Below, in pieces: positions 1-9,771 of a DNA stretch of 64,000 bases; the first letter of the stretch is position 1; each line of letters opens with the position of its first letter. The stretch is from Myxococcota bacterium. Lineage in GTDB: Bacteria > Myxococcota_A > UBA796 > CAJQPC01. The position numbers were made by a program, and so were the translations under genes. The DNA lies in NCBI GenBank assembly GCA_023150845.1, contig JAKLKD010000001.1, positions 32,645 through 96,644 on the forward strand, read 5' to 3'. Below the pieces are notes generated by a model, which had not been told where the DNA came from, ran no database searches, and saw nothing but the letters and a program-made list of their open reading frames with translations.

Positions 1-126
1 ATAAGCGACGACTGAAGGCTGGGTGCGCTGGCCCTCCTCATCCGCGAAGACGACCGGACCGTTGGGGCCGACCCAGGCCACGCAGGAGTTGGAGGTCCCG
101 AGGTCGATCCCGATCGCCGTGCTCAT
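1..126 (-). CDS. Hsp70/DnaK-family protein, N-terminus only (runs off window edge)
   Basis: Reverse complement from ATG at 126 reads [42 protein letters not shown], the Hsp70 phosphate-1 motif. Confidence 0.85.
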   Translation of the reverse strand, partial: MSTAIGIDLGTSNSCVAWVGPNGPVVFADEEGQRTQPSVVAY

Positions 127-155
127 CAGCGCCTCTTGGCTTGGAGGGGTCTAGT

Positions 156-950
156 CTAACGGGGATCGTCGAGGTGTGGGGCCAAGAGCGCGGCGAGCGC
201 CTCGTGCACCCGCCCATTGCTGGCCAAGATCCTTGGCTCGTCAAGGCGCAAGGGGCCGAGCTCGGTCTCGCTCACCCGGCCGCCGCCCTCGGCCACGAGC
301 AGCGCCCCGGCGGCCACGTCCCACGGAGAGAGGCCGATCTCAAAGTAGGCGTCGAGGCGCCCGCAGGCGACCCAGGCGAGGTCCAGAGCCGCCGCCCCGG
401 CGCGGCGAAAGCCTTGGGTGTGCTCCAGGATCACCCGGACGAGGCCGAGGTAGTACGCGGCGCGCTGGCGGCGGTCGTAGGGGAAGCCGCTGGCGACGAG
501 GCAGTCGTTCAGCGACTCCCGGGCGGAGACGCCGACGGGTCGGCCGTTCAGCGTGAGCCCGGCGCCGCGGCGGGCCTCAAAGAGCTCGTCCCGGCAAGGA
601 TCGTAGACGAGGCCGAGCGCCAGCACACCGTCGAGCTCCAGGGCGATGGACACGGCGAAGTGCGGCAGGCTGTGCACAAAGTTGGTGGTGCCGTCGAGGG
701 GATCGACGATCCAGCGCGTCGGGGCGGACCAGGCGCCGCCGCCCTCTTCAGCGAGGATCGGCACGTCCGGCGTCGCCGCGCTGAGGGCCTCGCGGATGAT
801 GCGCTCGCTCTCCAGGTCGATGGCGGTGACGAGGTCCACCTCGCCCTTGCGGCTGGCCGCGGCGCCTAGGTTCTGGCGCTGCAGCGCCCCGGCGGCCAAG
901 GCGGCGGCGCGGGCGGCGGACTGGGCGGAGATGAGCTGGGCCTCGGTCAT
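156..950 (-). CDS. Inositol monophosphatase family protein
   Basis: [25 protein letters not shown] and ILAEEGG motifs, 264 aa. Confidence 0.9.
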   Translation of the reverse strand: MTEAQLISAQSAARAAALAAGALQRQNLGAAASRKGEVDLVTAIDLESERIIREALSAATPDVPILAEEGGGAWSAPTRWIVDPLDGTTNFVHSLPHFAVSIALELDGVLALGLVYDPCRDELFEARRGAGLTLNGRPVGVSARESLNDCLVASGFPYDRRQRAAYYLGLVRVILEHTQGFRRAGAAALDLAWVACGRLDAYFEIGLSPWDVAAGALLVAEGGGRVSETELGPLRLDEPRILASNGRVHEALAALLAPHLDDPR

Positions 951-1390
951 GGCGTGTCGAGGAGCAAGGTCACGGGGCCGTCGTTCACGAGGCTCACCTT
1001 CATGTCGGCGCCGAACACGCCCCGGCCGACGGTGAGGCCCTCGGCGGCGAGGAGCGCGCAGAAGCGCTCGTAGAGGGGCTCGGCGAGCTGGGGCGGGGCG
1101 GCGCCGATGAAGCTCGGGCGGCGGCCCTTTCGGCAGTCACCGTAGAGCGTGAACTGGGAGATGACCAGGGCCGAGGGCTCGGGCAGCTCCGTGAGGCCGA
1201 GGTTCATCTTGCCCTCAGCGTCGGGGAAGATGCGCAGCCCGGCGATCCGTTTGGCGAGCCACTCGGCCTGGGCCTCGGTGTCTTGAGGCCCGACGCCGAG
1301 CAAGATGAGCAGGCCGCGCCCCGAGCGCCCGACCTCCTCACCGTCCACCGTCACCCGGGCCTCGCTGACCCGCTGAACCACCGCGCGCAT
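947..1390 (-). CDS. dtd: D-aminoacyl-tRNA deacylase
   Basis: [38 protein letters not shown]; 4-bp overlap with downstream gene. Confidence 0.93.
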   Translation of the reverse strand: MRAVVQRVSEARVTVDGEEVGRSGRGLLILLGVGPQDTEAQAEWLAKRIAGLRIFPDAEGKMNLGLTELPEPSALVISQFTLYGDCRKGRRPSFIGAAPPQLAEPLYERFCALLAAEGLTVGRGVFGADMKVSLVNDGPVTLLLDTP

Positions 1391-1414
1391 CTCGCTCCTC
1401 GCCGCGCCGCCCCG

Positions 1415-3281
1415 TCAGGAGCAGTTGAGCACGTCGCCGCTCACGGTGCAGGTGACCGAGCCCGACTTGCTCGCGGTGAAGGCGCCACGTTTGCCATCGA
1501 CCTCGATGCGGCAGCTCTGCGCGCCGTCGAAGACCATGCGGGTGGTGCCGGAGAACTTCTGGCTCTGGCCGTCGCCGCAGCTCACCGAGGCCCGGCTCGC
1601 CGAGCCCATGACCGCGAGCTTGATCTCGACCTTGCCGCCGTCGGCGCTGGAACTGGCCGCGGTCGTCGTCGTGGTCGTCTTGGGCGGGGTCGTGGTGGTG
1701 GTCGTCGTCGTGTCGCGGCGGCCGCTCGTGCCTGTGGCGGCCTTGGACGTCGAGGAGCCGCTCGTGGACGAGCCGCTCGACGTGGTCTTGGGCGGGGTCT
1801 TGGCGGGCTCGGCCTTCGGCGTCTCGGTCTTCGGCGGGTCCGTCTTCGCCGGGGGCGGCGGCGGCGCCTCGGGCTCGGCGGCCTTCTCCGGCGCCGGGGC
1901 GGCGGTGTCACCCTTCGCCTTGTCGGTCTTCTCGGCCTTCGGCTCCTCGGCGGGGGCCTCGGCGGGCTCCTCGACGACCTCGGCGGGGGCCTCGACCTCG
2001 TCTGGGGTCTCCGCGCCGCCGATCATGCCGTTGGTGTAGGCGTAGTACGCCCCGCCGCCGACGCCGATCACGCCGAGGCAGGCCACAAAGAGGCCCACAG
2101 CGCCGATGACGACCCACTTGAGCTTCGAGCCCGAGGCCGGGGCCTCCTCTTCTTCACCGCCGCCGTCGTTGGGGGTGGGGCCGGTGATCACCGGGCCGCG
2201 GGCGACGGGGCTCTGGGCCACGGGGCCCTGGGCGAAGGGGCTCTGGGCGACGGGGCCCTGGGCGGCGGGGCCCTGGTTGAACGGCGAGCGCGCGGGCTTG
2301 GCCGGCTCGTCGTTGAAGAAGTCGTCATCGGCGGTGCTGAACCCGCCGGTCGGGGCCTTGGGCTTGCTGGCGACGGGGGCCGGGCCGCCGAGGTCCTCGT
2401 CCTGGGCGTAGCCGCCGCCGCCGCGACCGCCGCGGCTGGGCTTCGCCGGGGGGAGCTGCTCCTCGCTCTCGTCGTCTTCAGCCTGCATCAAGGCGGCGAT
2501 CTTCTCTTTGGACCACATCGCCGTGCTCTCGCCCTTCGCGGACGGGGCCTGGCGGTTGTCCTTCTTAAACGCGCCGGTCGCGCCCTTGGGCAAGGGGCCG
2601 GAGAGGTTCTTCGGGCCGCCGAGGTCCTCCTGGACCGGCGCCGCGGGGCGACGACCCCCAGCGACGCCGCCGGAGGCGGGCACCACCTGGGCCGCCCACT
2701 GGCGGAGGCTCTGGCCGGGGCACTGGCTGGCGACCTGGGCGAGCACGTTCGCGGCGTCGAGCGGCAGGGGGCGCTCGTCGGGGTGGTACGCGAGGATCCC
2801 GGCCAAGAACTTACGCACGTCCTCCAGCCACCGTTTGCCCTCGATGGACGAGAAGTCCATCGCCATGACCCGGGTGATCACCGCGTCGTCGTGGGCGTCG
2901 GCGTCTTTGGGCAGGGCCCCCAGCGGCTCGGCGCTGAGCAGGCTGTGGAGGATCACGCCGAGGCCGAACACGTCGGTCTGGTGGCCGACGGGTTTGCCTT
3001 CGGGGGCGCGGGTGGAGCGGCGGTTGGCGTTGAAGCCCTCGACGGCGACGGCGCCGTCGGCGGTGATCTTGATGAGGCCGGGCTTGATGTCGCCGTGGAG
3101 CGCGCGGTCCTCCTCAGCGATGGTGAGGATGTCGGCGATGGCCGAGCCGATCTCGATGGCGACGCGCAGGGGAGGGCGCTCCCGCGCCAGGAGCGCGGCG
3201 AGGTCCACGCCCGGGGCTTCGCCCTCTTCAGTGAGGATGTTGCCTTCTTCGCCGGGCTCACGGGTGTAGTAGGTGCTCACG
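1415..3281 (-). CDS. Membrane-anchored protein with kinase C-lobe-like (probably pseudokinase) domain, low-complexity linkers, TM helix and C-terminal beta-type domain
   Basis: GTG start VSTYYTREPGEEG; HGDIKPGLIKIT resembles HRDxKPxN; TM segment LKWVVIGAVGLFVACLGVIGVGGGAYYAY. Confidence 0.7.
2201..2275. repeat. 5 x 15-bp tandem repeat inside the pseudokinase gene
   Basis: ggcgacggggctctg / ggccacggggccctg / ggcgaaggggctctg / ggcgacggggccctg / ggcggcggggccctg; encodes QGPVAQSPFA-type repeats. Confidence 0.9.
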
Positions 3282-3464
3282 CGATCCTCTTGCCTGCTCT
3301 TCCTGGAGGGTTGGGCGTCGTCCAACCGGGTCGTCGTGTCGGCCACCGCCAACGCGCGCCCATTGGATAACGCGCCGTCGGCGCACGGGTCTATGGTCGC
3401 CCGGAACAGCGCGCGGATCAAGCCCGATGATGGCGAGCCCCGAGAACGTCTGCGCCGAGGCCGC

Positions 3465-4565
3465 TCATCGGGGCGCGGGCCCCAAGCTGCCGACCTGGCC
3501 GCGCTGGCGCAGGAGCTGGTCGAGGAGCACCATCGCGGCGCCAGCCTCGACCATCGGCACGGCCCGGGGCAGCACACATGGATCGTGGCGGCCGCGGGGC
3601 ATGAGCGTGACGGCCTCGCCCGCGTCGTTCACGGTGTCTTGGGGCTTAAAGATCGTCGCCACGGGCTTAAACGCGGCGCCGAAGAGGATAGGCATGCCGT
3701 TCGAGATCCCGCCCTGGATGCCGCCGGAGCGGTTGGTGCTCGTGCGCACCTGGCCGTTGACGGAGATGAAGGCGTCGTTGTGGGCGCTGCCGCGCTGGGT
3801 GACCCCGGCGAAGCCGCTGCCGCTCTCGAAGCCTTTGCAGGCGGGCAGAGAGAGCATCGCCCGGGCGAGCTCGGCCTCCAGCTTGTCGAAGACCGGGTCG
3901 CCCAGGCCCGCGGGCACGTTCCGGGCCACGCAGCGGATCACCCCGCCGATGGTGTCGCCGTCCGCGCGCACCTCCCGGATGAGCGCCTCCATACGCGCGG
4001 CGGTCTCCACATCGGGGCAACGCACGATGTTGGCCTCGATCTGCTCCATCGTCACCGTCTCGGGGTCCACCTCGGCGCGGATCGTTCCCACCTGCTCCAC
4101 CCAGGCGAGGATCTCCACCCCACAGAGCGCCGCGAGGGCCTGCTTGGCGACGGCCCCCGCCGCCACCCGCGCCGCCGTCTCTCTCGCGGACGCGCGACCG
4201 CCGCCCGCCCAGGCGCGGACGCCGTACTTCGTGTCGTAGGTGTAGTCGGCGTGAGAGGGCCGGTACTTGTCGCGGAAGGGCTCATAGGCCCGGGAGTCGG
4301 CGTCCTCGTTCGGGATGAGCAGCGCGATGGGCGTGCCCAAGGTGAGGCCGTCGGCGAGGCCCGAGAGCACCTGCACCCGGTCGGACTCCTTGCGCTGGGT
4401 GGTGATGGAGGACTGGCCGGGCTTACGCCGGTCCAGCTCCCGCTGAACGGCGTCGAGGTCCAAGGCGAGGCGCGGCGGGCAGCCCTCGACGACGGCGCCG
4501 ATGGCCCCGCCGTGGGACTCGCCGAAGGTGGTGACGCGGAAGAGGAGGCCGGTAGAGGAGCCCAT
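3465..4565 (-). CDS. aroC: Chorismate synthase
   Basis: [49 protein letters not shown] and [16 protein letters not shown] motifs. Confidence 0.96.
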   Translation of the reverse strand: MGSSTGLLFRVTTFGESHGGAIGAVVEGCPPRLALDLDAVQRELDRRKPGQSSITTQRKESDRVQVLSGLADGLTLGTPIALLIPNEDADSRAYEPFRDKYRPSHADYTYDTKYGVRAWAGGGRASARETAARVAAGAVAKQALAALCGVEILAWVEQVGTIRAEVDPETVTMEQIEANIVRCPDVETAARMEALIREVRADGDTIGGVIRCVARNVPAGLGDPVFDKLEAELARAMLSLPACKGFESGSGFAGVTQRGSAHNDAFISVNGQVRTSTNRSGGIQGGISNGMPILFGAAFKPVATIFKPQDTVNDAGEAVTLMPRGRHDPCVLPRAVPMVEAGAAMVLLDQLLRQRGQVGSLGPAPR

Positions 4566-4574
4566 GCCTCGCCC

Positions 4575-6050
4575 TTAACCCACGACCTCCATGCCCGTCG
4601 TGTCTTCGCCGAGCTCGACGTTCTTGATCATCTGCCAGGCCGTCTCCGCAGAGCGGCGCAGCTCATCGACGCTCTTCACCCGGCTGAGCTGGCGTTTGAT
4701 CATCTCCGGCCGGTAATAGAAGCGCAGGTACGCGATGCGGGTCCAGCGCTGGATCTCGGCGTCGGTCATGTTGCAGCGGGGGCGGGGCACGAGGTCGTCG
4801 TGGGGATTCAGCACAAACTCGCGCCAATAATCCCGGCCCGTCTCCTCCAGCATCATCGTATACATCTCCGTGGCGGGCATCGGCGTCACCTTGGAGAACT
4901 GGGCGTAGTCGAGGTCCATCTCGATGGCGAGGCGGATGGTCTGCCGGATGGTCGCGGGCGTCTCATAGGGGTTGCCGAGCATGAAGTAGCCGAAGGTGTC
5001 GATGCCCTCCTCCCGCGTCTCCCGCACGACCCGCTTGACGAGCTCCAGGGACGTGGACTTCTTCAAGACCTTGAGGATCTCGCGGTTGCCGCTCTCGACG
5101 CCATAATAAATGCGCGCGCAGCCCGCCCGTCTCATCGCGGAGAGCACGTCCTTCGTGATACAGTCTACCCGGGTGCGGGCGGCCCAGACGATGTCGAGCT
5201 TGCGGCGGTTGATCTCCTCACAGATCTCGATCACGCGGTCCTTACGGATGGTGAACGAGGAGTCGAAGAAGTCGAGCTCACGGATGCCGAACTCGTTCAC
5301 GCAGAGCTCGAGCTCGTCCACGACGTTCTTCGGCGAGCGCGCCCGGAAGGCCTTGGAGCCCTGCTCGCAGAAGATGCACTTGTAGGGGCAGCCGCGGCTG
5401 GTGATGAAGCAGGTGAAGTTCTTGTACTTGCTGATGAAGCTGTAGTAGAGGCTGTTGTCGATGAGGCGCCGGGCGGGGAAGGGGACCTCGTCCACCTCGA
5501 TGGTCTTCTCCGTCGCCGTGACGACCACCTCGCCGCCCGCCTGGGTGGGGCCGCCGACGCGGAAGGCGATGCCTTTTACGTCGCGCAGGTCGCGGCGGTT
5601 CTCCAGCGCGTGCAGGAGGTTCGGCAGGCTCAGCTCGGCCTCGCCGGTCACCGCGTAGTCGATGGCCTCATGCGTGAGCGTCTCCCGGGGGTAGATGCTC
5701 AGGTGAACGCCGCCGACGATGGTGGGCGTGCCGGTGCGGGCCTTGATCGCCTTGATCCAGTCAAGGGTCTGGAAGAAGAGGTAGGTCGTGATCGTGTAGC
5801 CGATGTACGAGGGCCCGAAGGCCTCCAGGCGCGCGACGGTCTCGTCTAGGGTGAGGCCCTCGGCGTGGGCGTCGATGAACAGCACCTCCGCGCCCGCGCT
5901 CTCCAAGATGCCCGCCACATAGAGCAGAGACAGGCTTGGGAAGATGCCGTAGTTCTCCTTGACGGTCTTGATGCCGGGCTCGTTCTTCACCGGGCCGTAA
6001 GGCGGGTAGACCAGGGCGACTCGAAGTCCGTCGACGCGTCTTGCGCTCAT
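4575..6050 (-). CDS. B12-binding-domain radical SAM protein
   Basis: SRGCPYKCIFCEQG (CxxxCxxC); N-terminal cobalamin-binding-like region VALVYPPYGPVKNEPG...LLYVAGILESAG. Confidence 0.9.
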   Translation of the reverse strand: MSARRVDGLRVALVYPPYGPVKNEPGIKTVKENYGIFPSLSLLYVAGILESAGAEVLFIDAHAEGLTLDETVARLEAFGPSYIGYTITTYLFFQTLDWIKAIKARTGTPTIVGGVHLSIYPRETLTHEAIDYAVTGEAELSLPNLLHALENRRDLRDVKGIAFRVGGPTQAGGEVVVTATEKTIEVDEVPFPARRLIDNSLYYSFISKYKNFTCFITSRGCPYKCIFCEQGSKAFRARSPKNVVDELELCVNEFGIRELDFFDSSFTIRKDRVIEICEEINRRKLDIVWAARTRVDCITKDVLSAMRRAGCARIYYGVESGNREILKVLKKSTSLELVKRVVRETREEGIDTFGYFMLGNPYETPATIRQTIRLAIEMDLDYAQFSKVTPMPATEMYTMMLEETGRDYWREFVLNPHDDLVPRPRCNMTDAEIQRWTRIAYLRFYYRPEMIKRQLSRVKSVDELRRSAETAWQMIKNVELGEDTTGMEVVG

Positions 6051-6168
6051 GGGGGGCACCTCTGCTGTGCATTTTAGCCCACATTCCAGGCGCCTGTACG
6101 ATCTCACCCCATGGATCCCGCGCCGGAGCCCAAGCCGAGTCGGCCACAACGGTGTATCCTCGCCGGGC

Positions 6169-7812
6169 ATGTTCCGCCGCGCCCTGAGCCCCTGGACCTT
6201 CTGGCTCGCCTTGGCCCTGGCGTTGGGCCTCGCTTGGGTCCAGGTGAGCCTGTGGACGGCGCAGAACGGCCTCCCCGATGGCCACCAGAACGAGTTCTTA
6301 CACGTCGGCAACGCCCTTGACCTCTGGGGCGCCTGGGTGGAGCGCGACGCCTGGCACCTGCGCTACTACCTCAGCACCAACTACTGGCCCCCGGGCTTCT
6401 ATCTTTGGCCTTGGCCGTGGATGGCGGCCCTGGGCGCGGGGCATCGGGCGATGGTGCTGGCGAACCTCGGCCACCTCGCCGTGCTCTTGTGGGCGGCGGG
6501 GCGGGGCGCCGAGGCCCTCGCCGGGCGGGGCGCGGCGCTGTGGACGATGGTGTTGTTGAGCCTCACGCCTTCGGTCTACGGCAACCTCGTGCGGTTCGAG
6601 CCGAACCTCGCCGTGGCGGCCTGGGTGAGCGTGGCGGCGCTGTGGTTGGGGCGCTCCGACGGCCTGAGCCGGGCCCGGGAGAGCGCCCTCTTCGGCCTCG
6701 CCTGCGGCGTCGGGATGCTGATGGATCGCCTGTCCATGGGCATCTTCTTGGCCCCGGCGGGGCTCTGGGTGCTCGTGACCGCGCCGCGCCCGCCCGGTGA
6801 GCTCCGCCGCCGCCTGGGGGGCGTCGCCTGGGCCTTGGTGGCGTCCTTGGCCTTGTGTGGGCCCTGGCTCTGGCAGTTTCTCCAGCTTCATCGCGAGGAG
6901 CTGCTCTCCCAGACCGCGACGGGGGAGATCGACTCCACGGGCGCCCAGACCGAGAGCCGGGCCTTCTTCTCGGCGTCGAACCTGCTCTATTACCCGCTGA
7001 GCCTCGTGGATGGGCAGGCGGGGCTGGCCTTGGGTGGGCTCGCTCTGCTGGCGCTCTTGGCCTCGGTCTTCACCCGGGGCGAGGCGCCCTCCCGACGGGC
7101 GGCGCGGCAGGCGCAGACGGCGGTGATCCTCTCCGGCGTGCTGGTCTTCACCCTCATCGCCAAGAAGCAGGCCTTCTACACCATCCCGGCCTTGGGGGCG
7201 CTCATGGCGCTCACCGGGGCCTGGCTCAGCGGGGGCCGGGCCTGGCGGCGCTGGGTGGGGGTGGCGGTGGTGATCGTCGGGCTGCACCAGCAGCAGGTGC
7301 GGCTCTGGGGGGCGCCGGGGCTCGGCCTGCCCGCGGCCTTGAGCGGCCCGAGCGTGCCCGAGGCCTGGGTGAGCCCACGTCACCCCCAGGCGCTCCCGCC
7401 CCGGGGCCTGCGCCTGCCCCTGGACGCCCTCGCGGCGAGCCTCGGCGGAGGTGAGGTGATCACCTTCTCCGAGGACCCGGTCTGGGCCGAGATCTACCTC
7501 AACCTCCAGCTCCGCGAGCGCCTGCCCGGCCAGGCCGTGCGTGGTGTGTTGACCGACCCCCAAGGCGCCTTTGAGTGGTTAGGCGTCGCCGAGGCCTTCG
7601 TGTGGGTGAGCGTCGATGAGGGCGCGGACTGGCCGGGGCTCGCGCGCATCGAGGGCGCGCTTGTCGAGCAGCACTACCAGCTCAGCGAGCTGCCCCCCTT
7701 GGCCGAGGCGATGTCGACGGCCCGGGGGCAGTTTCAGCTCGTGGCCTGGTGGCCGACCCCAGACGGCGGGCGCGTCCGGGCCTATCGCCGGGCGCGACCC
7801 ACGAAGCCCTGA
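6169..7812 (+). CDS. Polytopic membrane protein, possibly ArnT/GT39-like glycosyltransferase
   Basis: ATG at 6169 (MFRRALSPWTFW...), multiple hydrophobic helices, YYLSTNYWPPGFYLWPWPW. Confidence 0.55.
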   Translation: MFRRALSPWTFWLALALALGLAWVQVSLWTAQNGLPDGHQNEFLHVGNALDLWGAWVERDAWHLRYYLSTNYWPPGFYLWPWPWMAALGAGHRAMVLANLGHLAVLLWAAGRGAEALAGRGAALWTMVLLSLTPSVYGNLVRFEPNLAVAAWVSVAALWLGRSDGLSRARESALFGLACGVGMLMDRLSMGIFLAPAGLWVLVTAPRPPGELRRRLGGVAWALVASLALCGPWLWQFLQLHREELLSQTATGEIDSTGAQTESRAFFSASNLLYYPLSLVDGQAGLALGGLALLALLASVFTRGEAPSRRAARQAQTAVILSGVLVFTLIAKKQAFYTIPALGALMALTGAWLSGGRAWRRWVGVAVVIVGLHQQQVRLWGAPGLGLPAALSGPSVPEAWVSPRHPQALPPRGLRLPLDALAASLGGGEVITFSEDPVWAEIYLNLQLRERLPGQAVRGVLTDPQGAFEWLGVAEAFVWVSVDEGADWPGLARIEGALVEQHYQLSELPPLAEAMSTARGQFQLVAWWPTPDGGRVRAYRRARPTKP

Positions 7813-7828
7813 GCCGAGGAGCTGCCGC

Positions 7829-7847
7829 GGCGGCGACTTAGGCCGCC
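7829..7847. terminator. Candidate terminator hairpin between convergent genes
   Basis: GGCGGC-GACTTAG-GCCGCC; no clear T-tract. Confidence 0.4.
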
Positions 7848-7868
7848 ACGGGCCCGGATCCACGCCGA

Positions 7869-8348
7869 TCAGATGCGGTTGTTCAGCTCGATGACGTCGA
7901 GGGTGCCACCACGAAGCACAGACTCGACCTGACGCGCCTTGAGCGGACGGCCGGTGAGCACCTCAAAGACGCCCTGAATGGCGCCCATGGTGAAGGTGAG
8001 CACCCGGGGTGAGCCCTGGGGCTCCCCGGCGGAGCAGAGGGTCTCCGACAGCGTGACGCGGATGGTCTCGCCGCGCTCCTCGACGGACTCGACGTTGCAG
8101 AGCCGGGTGCCCGACGCGCCGATGGCGCCGTTGAGGATCGGCGCCGTGTCGGCCAGCGGCATCGAGGTCTTGCCGACGTGCTGCTCGGCGATCTGACGGC
8201 CGCGGGCGCGACCGGCGTTGATGAGCGCGACGTGGGCCGCGCGCTCGCCAAGCGCCTGCTCGACGCCGACGACGATGGCCTTGGTGCAGATGATGCTGGA
8301 GAAGTCGCCGAGCTGCGGACGCAGCGGCGCCTGGGAGGTAGATTCCAT
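7869..8348 (-). CDS. V4R-like (4-vinyl reductase/hydrocarbon-binding-like) protein, paralog A
   Basis: 159 aa; SETLCSAGEPQGSPRVLTFTMGAIQGVFEVLTGRPLKARQVESVLRGG resembles the C-terminal half of V4R domains; near-identical blocks in the neighbouring gene. Confidence 0.55.
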   Translation of the reverse strand: MESTSQAPLRPQLGDFSSIICTKAIVVGVEQALGERAAHVALINAGRARGRQIAEQHVGKTSMPLADTAPILNGAIGASGTRLCNVESVEERGETIRVTLSETLCSAGEPQGSPRVLTFTMGAIQGVFEVLTGRPLKARQVESVLRGGTLDVIELNNRI

Positions 8349-8493
8349 TGTGACTCCGGGCTGGTTGGTCGTCCTGACGATACACCCCGGTCTGAGGAGG
8401 GCCCCGCCGAGCGACGTCCGGGTCGTCAGACGTCCGCGTCGGCGAGGCTCATCCGGCGGTGAGGGGGCGACGGCTCGCGCCCCCATCCGCGCC

Positions 8494-8970
8494 TCAGATG
8501 CGGTTGTTCAGCTCGAGCACGTCGTATGCGCCGCCGCGAAGCACGGACTCGATCTGACGGGCCTTGAGCTGGCGCCCCGTGAGCTGCTCGAAGGCGCCCT
8601 GAATCGCGCCCATGGTGAAGGTCAAGATGCGCGGCGAGCCTTGGGGCTCCCCGGCGGAGCAGAGGGTCTCGGACAACGAGACGCGGATGGCCGTGCCGTC
8701 CTCCTCGACCTTATTGACGATACAAAGCCGGGTCCCCGAGGCGCCGATGGCGGCGTTGAGGATGGCGGCGGTGTCCGCGAGGGCGATGCCGGTGCCAGCG
8801 AGGTGCGCGGTGAGCTGCCGCCCGCGGGCACGTCCGGCGGCGATGAGGGCGACGTGGGCCGCGCGCTCGCCGAGGGCCTGCTCGACGCCGACGACGATGG
8901 CCTTGGTGCAGACGATGCTGGCGAAGTCGCCGAGAACTGGGCGAAGCTGCGGGCTGGAGGACGCTTCCAT
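8494..8970 (-). CDS. V4R-like protein, paralog B
   Basis: 158 aa; same architecture as 7869..8348, conserved along the full length. Confidence 0.55.
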   Translation of the reverse strand: MEASSSPQLRPVLGDFASIVCTKAIVVGVEQALGERAAHVALIAAGRARGRQLTAHLAGTGIALADTAAILNAAIGASGTRLCIVNKVEEDGTAIRVSLSETLCSAGEPQGSPRILTFTMGAIQGAFEQLTGRQLKARQIESVLRGGAYDVLELNNRI

Positions 8971-9178
8971 GCTGACTCCGGGTGTTGGGTGCGTTCGGAC
9001 CATAGCACGCGCCACAAGATGATCTGGGTCAGTTCTCTTACCTGGGCCTTTCTAACGAAAAAACCCTAATTTTTATAGTGCGTGGCGCGGCACGTCGTCA
9101 AGTTCTTGTGGCGCGCAGGTCGGCGCGGAACCTCGGCGCGTCGCGCGCGGTCGCTCCCGGAGAACCCAAGACCCGAGG

Positions 9179-9679
9179 ATGCCGATGCCCAGACGCGACC
9201 TTAACTCTGCGAATAACCTTAGCAATGTTGGCTTGCTCCCCTTCCTCGGCCTCGCCGCGCTGCTCATCCCGATGCTCCTGATGAACGTGCAGTTCACCCG
9301 GCTGGCGGTCATCAACTCCGAGGTGCCGGGCCTCTGCGCCGCGCCCTGCGCCGCCAAGGAGCCCTCGCTCAACCTCGTGCTCACCGTGAGCGAGCAGGGG
9401 ATGATGGTCAGCGGCGAAGACGTCGCACTCAACGGCGGCCTGCGCCTGCCCTGCGCCGGGGGCCGCTGTGAGGCCCCGGGCGACTACGACCTCAGCGGCC
9501 TGAGCGCCGTGCTGAGCGACCTCAAGTCGCGCCACCCCGAGGAGCGCGGCGTCACCCTGGCCCTCACTGACGCCGTGCCCTACGAGGTGATGGTGTCGCT
9601 GTTTGACACCACCCGAGGCACCCCGGAGGCGCCGCTCTTCCCCCAGCCGACGGTGAGCGCCTTGGTCGGCACGTTGTGA
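9179..9679 (+). CDS. ExbD/TolR-like biopolymer transport protein (tentative)
   Basis: Single N-terminal TM after a short cytoplasmic N-terminus (LNSANNLSNVGLLPFLGLAALLIPMLLMNV) and a TolR-like periplasmic layout. Confidence 0.45.
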   Translation: MPMPRRDLNSANNLSNVGLLPFLGLAALLIPMLLMNVQFTRLAVINSEVPGLCAAPCAAKEPSLNLVLTVSEQGMMVSGEDVALNGGLRLPCAGGRCEAPGDYDLSGLSAVLSDLKSRHPEERGVTLALTDAVPYEVMVSLFDTTRGTPEAPLFPQPTVSALVGTL

Positions 9680-9771
9680 CGGGCGGCGGCGCGCCCGGGA
9701 GGGGCGTCGGGGGCGTCGTCGTCGGGCGTCTCGGGGTATGCTCGGGGGGTGCCTGACCATGGAGCCGCGCC

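Noticed and set aside
1283-3370. Long plus-strand ORF (695 aa) and many similar long antisense ORFs (e.g. 3273-5849, 14224-15546, 45196-47241, 48778-50715)
   Set aside because: High-GC shadow ORFs opposite real genes; low-complexity Arg/Ala/Gly/Val translations with no recognisable domain, whereas the opposite strand has clear family motifs.
9001-9178. Specific -35/-10 promoter assignment in the AT-rich gap (aaaaaaccctaatttttatag)
   Set aside because: Likely promoter region, but no convincing hexamer pair at correct spacing could be defended by eye.
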